DNA of 64,000 nt. Source: Janthinobacterium agaricidamnosum NBRC 102515 = DSM 9628. Lineage in GTDB: Bacteria; Pseudomonadota; Gammaproteobacteria; Burkholderiales; Burkholderiaceae_D. The stretch covers positions 663,733 to 727,732 of the forward strand of contig NZ_HG322949.1 in the NCBI RefSeq assembly GCF_000723165.1, in the 5' to 3' direction. This document shows positions 1 through 9,621 of this stretch, piece by piece (position 1 is the stretch's first letter; each line of letters opens with the position of its first letter). The notes beneath the pieces are model-generated. The model was not told the origin of the DNA, did no database searches, and saw only the letters and a list, made by a program, of their open reading frames with translations. A program made the position numbers and the translations under genes.

Positions 1-80
1 CCCGCCACGCGTCCTCCTCACGCCTGGTCCGCGCTCCTGATGCGCGGCCAGAACAAGACGCTCACTACTGGGATAGGCTC
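1..80 (-). repeat. Truncated copy of a dispersed MITE-like element
   Basis: These 80 bases align without gaps to the reverse complement of 50111-50190, with 71 of 80 positions identical by eye. The copy ends at 65-80 with the same 16-base terminal sequence CTACTGGGATAGGCTC that forms both ends of the element at 50110-50269. The other half lies outside the window. It encodes no recognisable protein. Confidence 0.85.
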
Positions 81-457
81 TTAGAACCACCCCGGTAGAG
101 TATGCATCGCCTGCTGACCGCCGCTCAGCAGCCATCCGGCGACGCTCCCTGCCGGGATAGATACTGAATGGTTTAAAACAGGATCGCGCAGCAGCGGCAC
201 CGCCGGTGATGGCGGCGCGCCATTCAGGAGCGGGAACAGAGAACGTGGTTTTTAAATGATGCTTAAATGAAAACGATTGCATAATCAATTAGACCACTTG
301 TGGACAGCGTGATATATTCCCACTCGGAAATAATTTCCATAAGGAAATATCTCCTGTCAAGCGGCTTGTTTTGCTTGGCATGAAGATATCGCCTCATGGG
401 AAAACGCCGGTGCTTCCCGCCGTGGGGCGGGAAATCGGCTTATTTTGAGGGGAAACG
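81..457 (+). promoter_or_regulatory. Upstream region of the giant glycosidase; possible LacI-type operator and leader hairpin
   Basis: No coding sequence is recognisable here. GAAAACGATTGC at 269-280 has the CG-centred, partly symmetrical look of LacI/GalR-family operators, which would suit a carbohydrate-degrading enzyme; this is only a resemblance. Further down, 414-421 and 426-433 form a perfect 8-bp hairpin (TTCCCGCC/GGCGGGAA, 4-base loop) in the presumed 5' leader. A purine-rich ribosome site (GAGGGGAAACG) directly precedes the ATG at 458. Confidence 0.35.
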
Positions 458-3400
458 ATGAAAAAAAATAGAGTTGCAAGTTGGGCAAACATCTACTGGA
501 TGTTTGCCCTTCTTTGCGTGGTGGCGGGGGTTTTCAGCAGTCCCTCCGTCACAGCGGCCGAGGCCGTTTCACTTCCGGCGTCCAATCGCCTGAAGATCAA
601 CTTGGGCGCCACGCCGTGGCGTTACAACCTGACCGACGACCAGCCTGACAATTTTATCAAGCCGGACTTCGATGACTCCCAATGGCCCACCACCGGCATT
701 CCGCATTCGCCGAATGAGTCGACCATGTTCACCAACTGGGAATCGGGCGGCGGCGCCGGCTTCATGCTGGGCCGTGTCTGGTACCGCAAGCATTTGACTA
801 TCGACAAGAAGTATATCGGCCGCAAGATACTGGTCGAGTTCGAAGGTTCGCATACCGGCGTGCAGGTGTATATCAATGGCCAGTTCATCAAGGGCGCCAG
901 CGACCTGAATCCGAAGGCGACCCATGTGATCGGCTTCCTGCCGTTCGTGGTCGACTTGACGCCGTACCTGAAGTTCGACGGTAGCGACGTGCTCGCGGTC
1001 AAGACCGCCTCCAACGGCGATTTCTTCTCCAACCCTGATTTTGCCGGCGGTTACCGCTTCGGCCAGGGCGACACCGGTCTGTTCCGTCCGGTGTATATGT
1101 ACATCACCGATCCGGTGCACATTCCGCAAAACGTTTATCCGACCTTGAAGACCTGGGGCACGTATGTGTCGACCCGTTCGGCCAACAGTGACTCGGCCGA
1201 GATTCACGTCGAAACCAATATCCTCAATGAAAGCGCGGTCGCGAAGAGCGTCACGCTGACCACGCAGATCCTGGATAAGGACGGCAAGATCGTTGCCCAC
1301 TCGGAAACGACCAGGACGCTGGCGCCGAACGCTGGTCCTGGTTTGCAAGTCAATAAATACGAGCAAGAATTGACGGTCGATCATCCGACCTTGTGGTATC
1401 CGAACAATGTACCGGATCACGGTCCTTATATGTACCGCGTATTCCATATTGTCAGCATCGATGGCGCGATCGTCGACGCCACCGAAAGCCCGCTGGGCAT
1501 CCGCATCATTACCTGGAACAACGATACGCCGATCATCAATGGCGTGGCGGTCAAATTCTGGGGCGCCTCGGGCCGCTACGACTACCCTGCACTGGGTACC
1601 GCGGTACCGGAAGAGCAGCAATGGCGCGACCTGCAATTGCTGGCCGCGGCCGGCGGTAACCTGTACCGTCCAGGCCATTCCTCGTCGAGCCAGGAATTCG
1701 TGGCCGCGGCCGATGCGCTGGGCGTCATGATCATGCAGCCTAGCGGCGACGGCGAAGATGGCTTCGACCAGAATTGCTACCCTGGCGACGCCGATTCGTG
1801 CCCGGCCAATGTGCGTTACAAACACGCGCTGAAAACCGAATTGCACCGCGAAATGGTGTACCGCGACCGTAACAATCCGTCGATCCTGGCATGGGAAGCC
1901 AATAACGGCATCATGAACCCGACGCTGGCGCAAAACCTGAAGGATATCAGCAACGGCTTGGAGCAAGTGCCGGCCAAGGACGATCTGCCGGCCGTATTGG
2001 CGCGTCCGCAAAGCAGCCGCGACGCCAAGCATCCTGAAAACGGCGACTTCCTCAGCTGCACCCGTCAAAGCTGCGAAATCAACCTGAAGCGCGACCATCC
2101 GGACATTCCAACCTGGAATGCCGAATCGTGGGGCGGCGGCGGTTTCCGTGGCGGTTACGACTATGAAATCAAATTCGTCGCCGAGTATCTGAAGGACTGG
2201 AGCGAAGGCGTGGCAGCCAAGGCCTTCGGCCTGGCCCAATGGTACCTCGCCGATACGCCGGGTGAAACCGGCGCGCATGCCGACGGCAGCGATCCGAAGC
2301 TGGTGCGCGGTATCGCCGATTCGATGCTGGACCAGAACCGTTTGCCGAAGCTGATGTATTACGCCTATCAGGCTTCGTGGACGCCGTTCGAAGTGAAACC
2401 GGTGGTCGCCCTGGCCAATAGCTGGAACCGCAGCGGCCAGGTGCGTGTCAACGTATTCAGCAACTGCCCGGCGGTGCGCCTGAAAGTCAACGGCGAGCAG
2501 CAAGGCGATATCCTGGTGCCGAACCCGATCGACTCGAAAGTCACCGACATCAGCCAGGACACCACCCAATTGCCGTTCCAGGCCCATTGGGATGGCGTGC
2601 AATGGAAAGAGGGCACCGTGACGGCGGAATGCCTGCCGAACGTCGACAAGTTCGCCCAGCCGGTCGCGATCGACCAGCGCACCACCGCCGGCCAGCCGGA
2701 CCATCTGGAACTGATCGCCGAGCAAGGCTTGCAGCGTCCTGACGGCAGCCGCTTCCAGGTGACCGCCAACGGCAGCGACGCCGCTTTCATCACCGCCCGC
2801 GTGGTCGATGCCAACGGTATCGTGGTGCCAACCGCGACCAACAACATCACGTTCGCGGTCAGCGACCTTGGCAATTATCGCGGCGGCACGCAACAGCGCG
2901 TGACCTCGGCGGATGAACTGGCGCGCATCGGTTTCCTGACCGCGTCGCAAGCGGCCGAGATCAACGATGAAAAATCGACTTCGCCGACCCGCGAAGCGTC
3001 GATCCGCAAGATGATCAGCTACCACTCGCCAGACTCGCCTGAACTGGCGGCCGAAGCCGGCCTGCAACGCATCGCCGTGCGCAGCCGCTTCAAGGATGGT
3101 CAAGTGACGGTCAGCGCATCGTCGCCAGGCCTGGGCAGCGCCCAGACTACCTTCCAGATCGTGCCTGTACCGCTCGGCACGACCCAGGATGCGGCCGCGC
3201 CGGTCGTGGTGGTGCAACCTGCCGGTCAATTGATCAGCGCCGGAGAGCAAGCCACCTTCTCGGTCACCGCATCGGGCGCCGGCCCGCTGTCGTTCAAGTG
3301 GTATCGCGACAACGCCGAAATTCCTGGCGCCACCGGCAGCAGCTATGTCACGCCGGTCACCACGACCAATGACAATGGCAGCAGCTATAAAGTGTATGTG

Positions 3401-6400
3401 TCGAACAGCGTGGGCAATGTCTACTCGCAAGCGGCGACGCTGCAAGTAGTGCCGCCGGTGCCGGCATCGATCGCCACCGGTCCTAAAGCGTTGACCTTGC
3501 CGGTCGGCCGTACCGCCAAGTTTACGGTGACGGCTGAAGGCTCGCCGACGCTGCGTTATCAGTGGTACCGCAACGACCAGCTGATCGCCGGCGCGGAACA
3601 GAGCAGTTTCACCACTGCCCCTGTGACGCTCGACGATAACGGCGCGCAATACAGCGTGACGGTCAGTAACGCCTTGCTCACAGTCACTTCGCCGAAAGCC
3701 TTGCTGACGGTGGTGGCGGCGGTCAAGCCGGTATTTACCGAACAGCCAAGCAGCAAGATTGCGCAGATCGGCCAGTCGGTCAGCTTCAGCGCCACGGTAA
3801 CCGGTTCCAAGCCGATGCATTTCGTCTGGAAAAATAACGGCAACGTGGTGGCGACGGCCGATGTCAATGTCGACAAGGATGACCCGACCGGCGACAAGCC
3901 GTCGACCAGCATCTTTACCATCAGCTCGGTGAAAAGCACCGACCTGGGCAACTACACGGTCGAGGTATCGAACGCGGGCAATGCCGCCAACGAAGTCCTG
4001 ACCAGCAAAGTGGCCGCCTTGACGCAAGCTCCTCCGGGTGAAAATCTGGCGTTGCACAAGTTTGTCAGCGCGACCAGCTTCCAGGACAAGGATGGCATGC
4101 CTGCCTCGGCGCTGACCGATGGCGACACGCTGACCCGTTGGAGTTCCGATCAGAAAGATGGCGATACGGCCAGCGTGCTGCTCGACCTGGCGACCCCGGA
4201 AACCTTCAACCACATCCTGTTGCGCTGGGAAGCGGCATATGCCTCCGAGTACAAGATCGAAGTGTCGAACGCCAAGGACGACCCTAGCTCGTGGAAAGAG
4301 ATTCATCACCCGGCCCAAGCCACTGGCGGCCTGGACGAGTTCACCTTCGAACCTGTCTCGGCGCGTTATGTGCGCCTGACCGGCATCAAGCGCGCCAGCG
4401 ATTATGGTTATTCGCTGTTTGAAATCGAAGTCTACAATGTGCCTGGTTGCGGTCCGAACCAGCGCTACAACGTGCTCGACGCCGACAATGTGCTCGACAA
4501 CGCCAGCGGCCTGACATGGCAGCGGCGGGTCTATGCGCTGCCGAACCAGGATGGACAAGCGCAATTTACCCAGCCTGTCGCGCAAGCGTATTGCCAGGCA
4601 AAAAACATGCGTTTGCCGACACCGGAAGAAGCATTGGCGATCAGCAAGTACAACACGGCAAGCTGCGCCTTCCCGGGCCAATGGAATACCTGGACCTCGA
4701 AACTGGTTGAAAACGACAACCAGTACGCGTACACCGTCGGTTCGGATGGCTTGCTGAGCCAAAGCCTGGCCACCAACGCGCCAGGCAAGGTATTGTGCGT
4801 CAGCGGCGAAAGTCTGGTGCAGGCGCCGGTATTGACCTTGCAACCCGTAAGCCAGACTGTTGCGGCAGGCGCGCAAGCGCACTTCTCGGCAGCGGCAAGC
4901 GGCAGCAATGTGATCTACAACTGGTTCCGCGATGGCGCCCTGGTGTCGACCAGCTCGCAGCCGCTCTACGATACCCCGCTCGCCAAGGCTGGCGACAATG
5001 GTTCGAAATACCAGGTCAAGGCCAGAAACGTCAGCGGCGAAGTCAGCAGCCAGATCGTCACCCTGTCGGTAGTCGGCGCGGTTGATCCGGGCAATGGCAA
5101 CAACGGCAACAACGGTAACAATGGCAATAACCAGGCGCCTGCGCCTGTCATTACCAGCGCACCTGCCAGCCAGACGGTGGCACTGGGCGATGCCGCGCAG
5201 TTCACGGTCAAGGCGAACGGCAGCGGTACCCTGGCGTATCAATGGTATCGCGACGGCCAGCCATTGACCGGCGCCACCAGCGACAGCTACACCATTCCCG
5301 CGGTCACGCTGGATGACAATGGCGCCACCTTCACGGTGACCGTCACCACCAGTGCCGGCGGCAAGGCCAGCACCCAGCCTGCCACCTTGCTGGTGCAAGA
5401 TGGCGCGCCGGCCGACGATGTCAACCTAGCGCTGAACAAGACCGTATTGACCAGTGCACCGGTCGAGAACGAGAACTTCGGCAAGGCGTCCAACGCTGTC
5501 GATGGCGATCCTGCGACCCGCTGGGCGTCGGACTTGCACAACGAGACTTCCTGGATCACGATCGACCTGGGTTCGCCGCAAGCGGTGACCAAGGTGGAAC
5601 TGGACTGGGAAAACGCCTACGGCAAGCGCTACCTGATCCAGGTTTCGCAAGACGACAAGGCGTACCGCACCGTGTACACGCAAAATACCGGCCGTGGCGG
5701 CAATGAAGTGCTGTCCTTCCCGACCGAAACCGTGCGTTATGTGCGCATGCAAGGCGTACAACGCAACACCGACTACGGCTACTCGCTGTTCGAGTTCAAG
5801 GTGTTCGGTCCGAAGCTGGCGATTGTCGACCAGCCGAAGACCCAGACCGCGGTGGTTGGCCAGGTGGCCCACTTCGCTGTCAAGGCCAGCATTACCGACG
5901 GCGTGTCTTACCAGTGGTTCAAGGGGAATCAGCAAGTGCAGGTCACCAGCGATCCGGCGTATCAAACGCCGGCGTTGACCTTGGCTGACAGCGGCGCGTT
6001 GTACAGCGTCGTGGTGACCCAGGGCGAGCACTCGGCCAGCAGCACCAAGGCGTTGCTGACGGTGTTGCCGAACGCAAACACCCGTGCCAACCTGGCCCTG
6101 AACAAGCCGGTCACCAGCAGCGGCGCCGAAAACGACGGTTTTGCAGTGGACCGCAATGCGGTCGACGGCAATACCGACTCGCGCTGGTCGTCGAACTTTG
6201 ACGACAATGCGTGGATCGCGGTCGACCTCGGCGCACCGGTGCCAGTGTCGCAAGTCGTGTTGAACTGGGAACGTGCATACGGCAGCCGCTATCTGATCCA
6301 GACCTCGCTTGACGGTCAGCAATGGAATCAGGCAGCCAAGCAGGACGACGGCAAGGGCGGCATCGAACAGCTGTCGTTCGCTACCACCACCGCACGTTTT

Positions 6401-7942
6401 GTCCGCATGCAAGGCGTACAACGTTCGTCGCAATACGGCTACTCGCTGTACGAGTTCGAAGTCTACGGTTCGGGCGACGTGCAAGTGCCGCCACCACCAC
6501 CGCCGCCGCCAACGCCAACCCTGCCCGTGATCAGCGGACAGCCAGGCAACGTCAGCGTACTGGTGGGCCAGACCGCGCATTTTGCGGTCAGCGTCACGGG
6601 CGGCACGGCGCCGTTCAGCTATCAGTGGTACAAGCGCGGCCAGTTGATCGACGGTGCGGTTTCCGCCACCTACGATACGCCAGCCGCCGTGGCATCTGAT
6701 GATGGCGCGACGTTCAGCGTGGTCGTGTCGGTCAAGGGCTTGACGGACACCGTGAAATCGAAAGAAGCCACGTTGACGGTCAATGCCGGCGGCGGCAATG
6801 GCGATTACACGATCTACCCGGGTTTCGTCGGCGTGGATCTGCAAAACAATACCGGCGGCGCATGGCGCGACGACCAGGTCTATATTGCCGTGATCGCCCG
6901 CAATCCTGCCAACGGCCATTTCTCGTATCTGAAACCGGATGGCACCATTGTCGAAGCGCAATTGACCGACAACGATGCTCCTGGCCATTTGACCAAGAAC
7001 GGCCAGAACTACAGCAACTACTTCTTCACCTTGGCCCAGAGCAAAACGCTGAAATTGCCGAAGCTCGATTCAGGCCGTATTTTCGTGTCGATGGGTAGCC
7101 CGCTGTTCATCAAGATCCTCGCGGATGGCAATCAGCAAGTTGGTTTTGCCGGGCCGAATGTGTTGAACCCGACCGACCCGAATACCGACGTGTATTTCGA
7201 TTGGTACGAGTTCAGCTACAACGACAACGGCTTGTGGACCAATACCACCCAGGTCGACCAGTTTGGTCTGCCGCTGCTGCAGGATGTGTACGGTTCCAAC
7301 CGTACCTTCCATCAGCAAACCGGTATTACCGAAAGCCGCGCCTCGCTGTTTGATGCGTATCGCAAGGAAATGCCAGCCGAGTATCTGGTTGGCGAACAGT
7401 CCGGCTTCCGCATTTTGGCGCCGGCCAAGACCACCTTCGACGAAGGCCAGGTCAATGGCCATTACTTTGACGCGTATGTCGATCAAATCTGGGATTACTA
7501 CCGTACCACCTCGTTGACGGTGCGTATCGGTGGCCAGAAATTTGTCGGCCGCGTCAATGGCGGCGACCAGTTTGTGTTTAACGAAGTCGACGCCAACACT
7601 GGCGCCGTCATCGGTACCGACACGTACGTGGTGGCTCGCAAACCAACCACCCAGGAAATCTTTGAAGGTAAAGGCGTCCTGGCCAGCGGCAACGATCACG
7701 AGAAGCAGATCGAAGCACAGCTGTGCGCGGCGTTCAATCGTCACGTGGCGGGCGATGCTGCGAATTGGGCTCAACCGGCCGCCTTCTACGGCGCCGCACC
7801 GTCCAATGCGTATGCGAACTTCTTCCACAAGCACAGCGTCGGCGGCAAGGCTTATGGCTTCGCTTACGACGACGTGTCCGACGAAAGTTCGACGGTACAA
7901 GCACCAAAACCAGAACACATGGTGCTGGGTATCGGTTGGTAA
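458..7942 (+). CDS. Giant secreted multi-domain glycosidase: GH2 - Ig-like repeats - three F5/8C discoidin modules - GH64 beta-1,3-glucanase
   Basis: A 2494-residue exported enzyme. Residues 1-34 form a signal peptide (hydrophobic core, then VTAA). The N-terminal 45-830 has a GH2 layout: sugar-binding jelly roll, Ig sandwich, TIM barrel (about 350-650), accessory domains. Ig-like modules with the WYRDG/DNGA pattern lie near 910-1185, 1456-1540, 1563-1650, 1790-1872 and 2020-2105. F5/8 type C (CBM32-like) modules lie near 1190-1320, 1655-1785 and 1878-2005; the last two are close relatives. A DUF1566/Lcl-like segment sits at about 1330-1452. A GNN repeat and an eight-proline run act as linkers. 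The C-terminal 385 residues resemble GH64 laminaripentaose-producing beta-1,3-glucanases (DWYEF, TTQVDQFGLP, FAYDDV). The likely role is extracellular attack on fungal or algal beta-glucan, an inference from the GH64 domain. The presumed GH2 nucleophile is E556 (NAESWG), but the usual NE acid/base position reads NN (482-483). Confidence 0.85.
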   Translation: MKKNRVASWANIYWMFALLCVVAGVFSSPSVTAAEAVSLPASNRLKINLGATPWRYNLTDDQPDNFIKPDFDDSQWPTTGIPHSPNESTMFTNWESGGGAGFMLGRVWYRKHLTIDKKYIGRKILVEFEGSHTGVQVYINGQFIKGASDLNPKATHVIGFLPFVVDLTPYLKFDGSDVLAVKTASNGDFFSNPDFAGGYRFGQGDTGLFRPVYMYITDPVHIPQNVYPTLKTWGTYVSTRSANSDSAEIHVETNILNESAVAKSVTLTTQILDKDGKIVAHSETTRTLAPNAGPGLQVNKYEQELTVDHPTLWYPNNVPDHGPYMYRVFHIVSIDGAIVDATESPLGIRIITWNNDTPIINGVAVKFWGASGRYDYPALGTAVPEEQQWRDLQLLAAAGGNLYRPGHSSSSQEFVAAADALGVMIMQPSGDGEDGFDQNCYPGDADSCPANVRYKHALKTELHREMVYRDRNNPSILAWEANNGIMNPTLAQNLKDISNGLEQVPAKDDLPAVLARPQSSRDAKHPENGDFLSCTRQSCEINLKRDHPDIPTWNAESWGGGGFRGGYDYEIKFVAEYLKDWSEGVAAKAFGLAQWYLADTPGETGAHADGSDPKLVRGIADSMLDQNRLPKLMYYAYQASWTPFEVKPVVALANSWNRSGQVRVNVFSNCPAVRLKVNGEQQGDILVPNPIDSKVTDISQDTTQLPFQAHWDGVQWKEGTVTAECLPNVDKFAQPVAIDQRTTAGQPDHLELIAEQGLQRPDGSRFQVTANGSDAAFITARVVDANGIVVPTATNNITFAVSDLGNYRGGTQQRVTSADELARIGFLTASQAAEINDEKSTSPTREASIRKMISYHSPDSPELAAEAGLQRIAVRSRFKDGQVTVSASSPGLGSAQTTFQIVPVPLGTTQDAAAPVVVVQPAGQLISAGEQATFSVTASGAGPLSFKWYRDNAEIPGATGSSYVTPVTTTNDNGSSYKVYVSNSVGNVYSQAATLQVVPPVPASIATGPKALTLPVGRTAKFTVTAEGSPTLRYQWYRNDQLIAGAEQSSFTTAPVTLDDNGAQYSVTVSNALLTVTSPKALLTVVAAVKPVFTEQPSSKIAQIGQSVSFSATVTGSKPMHFVWKNNGNVVATADVNVDKDDPTGDKPSTSIFTISSVKSTDLGNYTVEVSNAGNAANEVLTSKVAALTQAPPGENLALHKFVSATSFQDKDGMPASALTDGDTLTRWSSDQKDGDTASVLLDLATPETFNHILLRWEAAYASEYKIEVSNAKDDPSSWKEIHHPAQATGGLDEFTFEPVSARYVRLTGIKRASDYGYSLFEIEVYNVPGCGPNQRYNVLDADNVLDNASGLTWQRRVYALPNQDGQAQFTQPVAQAYCQAKNMRLPTPEEALAISKYNTASCAFPGQWNTWTSKLVENDNQYAYTVGSDGLLSQSLATNAPGKVLCVSGESLVQAPVLTLQPVSQTVAAGAQAHFSAAASGSNVIYNWFRDGALVSTSSQPLYDTPLAKAGDNGSKYQVKARNVSGEVSSQIVTLSVVGAVDPGNGNNGNNGNNGNNQAPAPVITSAPASQTVALGDAAQFTVKANGSGTLAYQWYRDGQPLTGATSDSYTIPAVTLDDNGATFTVTVTTSAGGKASTQPATLLVQDGAPADDVNLALNKTVLTSAPVENENFGKASNAVDGDPATRWASDLHNETSWITIDLGSPQAVTKVELDWENAYGKRYLIQVSQDDKAYRTVYTQNTGRGGNEVLSFPTETVRYVRMQGVQRNTDYGYSLFEFKVFGPKLAIVDQPKTQTAVVGQVAHFAVKASITDGVSYQWFKGNQQVQVTSDPAYQTPALTLADSGALYSVVVTQGEHSASSTKALLTVLPNANTRANLALNKPVTSSGAENDGFAVDRNAVDGNTDSRWSSNFDDNAWIAVDLGAPVPVSQVVLNWERAYGSRYLIQTSLDGQQWNQAAKQDDGKGGIEQLSFATTTARFVRMQGVQRSSQYGYSLYEFEVYGSGDVQVPPPPPPPPTPTLPVISGQPGNVSVLVGQTAHFAVSVTGGTAPFSYQWYKRGQLIDGAVSATYDTPAAVASDDGATFSVVVSVKGLTDTVKSKEATLTVNAGGGNGDYTIYPGFVGVDLQNNTGGAWRDDQVYIAVIARNPANGHFSYLKPDGTIVEAQLTDNDAPGHLTKNGQNYSNYFFTLAQSKTLKLPKLDSGRIFVSMGSPLFIKILADGNQQVGFAGPNVLNPTDPNTDVYFDWYEFSYNDNGLWTNTTQVDQFGLPLLQDVYGSNRTFHQQTGITESRASLFDAYRKEMPAEYLVGEQSGFRILAPAKTTFDEGQVNGHYFDAYVDQIWDYYRTTSLTVRIGGQKFVGRVNGGDQFVFNEVDANTGAVIGTDTYVVARKPTTQEIFEGKGVLASGNDHEKQIEAQLCAAFNRHVAGDAANWAQPAAFYGAAPSNAYANFFHKHSVGGKAYGFAYDDVSDESSTVQAPKPEHMVLGIGW

Positions 7943-7977
7943 GTAATCTCCTTGCCAAGTAGTTAGAACGATCCCTT

Positions 7978-8016
7978 GCCCTGCCGCAGCGACAACGCTG
8001 CGGCAGGGCTTTTTTT
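7978..8016 (+). terminator. Rho-independent terminator of the giant glycosidase gene
   Basis: A perfect 13-bp stem (GCCCTGCCGCAGC at 7978-7990 with GCTGCGGCAGGGC at 7997-8009) encloses a 6-base loop and is followed by seven T residues. It lies 35 bases after the stop codon. Confidence 0.93.
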
Positions 8017-8134
8017 ATGGGCGCGGCAAAGCAGCCTTGCTGGATAGCAAAGGACAGCGGCAGGAAAGAGGGGCGGCGTTACGGGGGGAAACCGGCCCGG
8101 ACTTGTCGCCCGGGCCGGCTGGAACAGCGGAAGA

Positions 8135-9451
8135 TTAGCGGTGCACCGAGTTCAGCTGGCGCGAAATGATGTCGTGGTTGAGCCAGATTACCGGCGCGGC
8201 CGGTTTCGACATTTCATGGAACATCAGCGGGCCGGTGCCTTCCAGTACCAGCGAGCTCAGATGGTCGGTGATCAAGGCCTTGCGGTCCTTGTGCAGCTTG
8301 GTGATGTCTTCCGAGGTGCCGATCATGACGTCGGCCAGTTCCGGCGTATTGTCCATCGGCCAGGCCGCGAAGTTGCGGAATACCACGCTGGTGGCGTCGC
8401 CGTTGTAGGCGGCGATCTTGTCCAGCAAGTCTTGCAGCGACACACCGTCTTCCAGCAAGGCCTGGCACGCATCCCATTGCTGCTGGGCCCATGCCGCGCC
8501 GCCTTCTTTTTTCAGCGCATTGAGCAGCGGGAACAGCGACAGTTCCACGCCGACGAAGATGTCCGACGAATTGGTGCGGATTTCCGGGCAATTGAACACG
8601 CTGGCCTGGATGCCTTTGTCCCATGCCGCCTTGGCGATGTTTTCCAGGCGCATCTTGGCCAGGCCCTGGGTATAGTTGCTATAGGTTTGCCACTGGTATT
8701 GATCGTCGATCAGGATTTCGGTGCCGTGGTAGCCATAGGCGCTGTAACGCACCTGGCCGCCGGTTTTTTCGAGGCGGGCGCGGATCGCCGCGCTGCCTTC
8801 GATCAAATGGCCGAAGGTGTTGGCGGTCACTTCGTCGAAATTCATCAGGATCAGCTTGCCCAGGTCGCTGTCGAGCAGTGCGCGCGACGACATGAAGCGT
8901 TCGCCGCGGCCTTTGTAGATACGGTTGGCGATCGCCAGGAACACTTTGACTTTCGGAATGCCGCCCGCCATGGTGTGGGCAAAATACACATTGCTGCCGT
9001 CGGCGATCAAGCTGTCGAGCTCGGCCATGGCCTTGGCCACCGACGCGCTGAAGCGCGCCACGCCGGCAGTGCGGCAACGCTCGATCTGGGCCCAGTCGAG
9101 TTTGTCTTCTTGCCAGCTTTTCAGCGTCATGTCGGCCAGCAGCGCGGTCGGGGTCGGTTCACCGGCCGGCGCGTCGAGGTCGAAACCGGCCATCAGCGGC
9201 ACGTTGATGATACGGCCGCCCAGGTTGGCTTCGGCTTCGGCCAGTTCTTCCGCATTCAATGGACGCAGCGCCAGGTTTTCATCGCGCCGGCCGACGGTCA
9301 TGCCGATGATGTTCATGCCCGCCTTGCGTGCTTCGTCCAGCAAGCCATTGACGTAGCCGCGGCCGAACAGCTCGCCAAACAGCACAAAGGTATCGCCCTT
9401 GCGGAAGATGTTGTTTTGCGGAATGTCTCTTAAGGACGTGATTTCGGTCAT
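8135..9451 (-). CDS. FabMG-like enoyl-ACP-reductase-family protein (tentative)
   Basis: A 438-residue soluble protein with no signal peptide or membrane segment. The N-terminus holds a beta-strand/glycine-rich/helix segment (FVLFGELFGRGYVNGLLDEA), suggesting a Rossmann-like nucleotide fold, followed by GMTVGRRDENLALRP. The overall character recalls the metagenome-derived FabMG group of enoyl-ACP reductases, which would reduce trans-2-enoyl-ACP in fatty-acid synthesis; this comes from memory of the family and is not tested. I start at the ATG at 9451; an in-frame TTG six codons upstream is less likely. Neither start has a strong ribosome site. The gene is convergent with the giant glycosidase and stands alone, so context gives no help. 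Confidence 0.5.
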   Translation of the reverse strand: MTEITSLRDIPQNNIFRKGDTFVLFGELFGRGYVNGLLDEARKAGMNIIGMTVGRRDENLALRPLNAEELAEAEANLGGRIINVPLMAGFDLDAPAGEPTPTALLADMTLKSWQEDKLDWAQIERCRTAGVARFSASVAKAMAELDSLIADGSNVYFAHTMAGGIPKVKVFLAIANRIYKGRGERFMSSRALLDSDLGKLILMNFDEVTANTFGHLIEGSAAIRARLEKTGGQVRYSAYGYHGTEILIDDQYQWQTYSNYTQGLAKMRLENIAKAAWDKGIQASVFNCPEIRTNSSDIFVGVELSLFPLLNALKKEGGAAWAQQQWDACQALLEDGVSLQDLLDKIAAYNGDATSVVFRNFAAWPMDNTPELADVMIGTSEDITKLHKDRKALITDHLSSLVLEGTGPLMFHEMSKPAAPVIWLNHDIISRQLNSVHR

Positions 9452-9621
9452 AGTATTCAATTCATTCAAAAATTAACAAAAAATGATTGCTGGCTCAACT
9501 TGATTGCTGGTTCAACGGTACAGCCGCAATTATGCGCCATTTCAAGGCAGAAACCCACGTTACGCACACAGTACCGCCTGAAAAGGGTGATTTTTACATA
9601 ACAATGGCCGTCTTGGCTGTT

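Noticed and set aside
569..5398. 1609-residue open frame antisense to the giant glycosidase
   Set aside because: It is a shadow of the sense frame in GC-rich DNA: no family resemblance, Arg/His/Gly-rich, no ribosome site, and the sense strand clearly encodes the enzyme.
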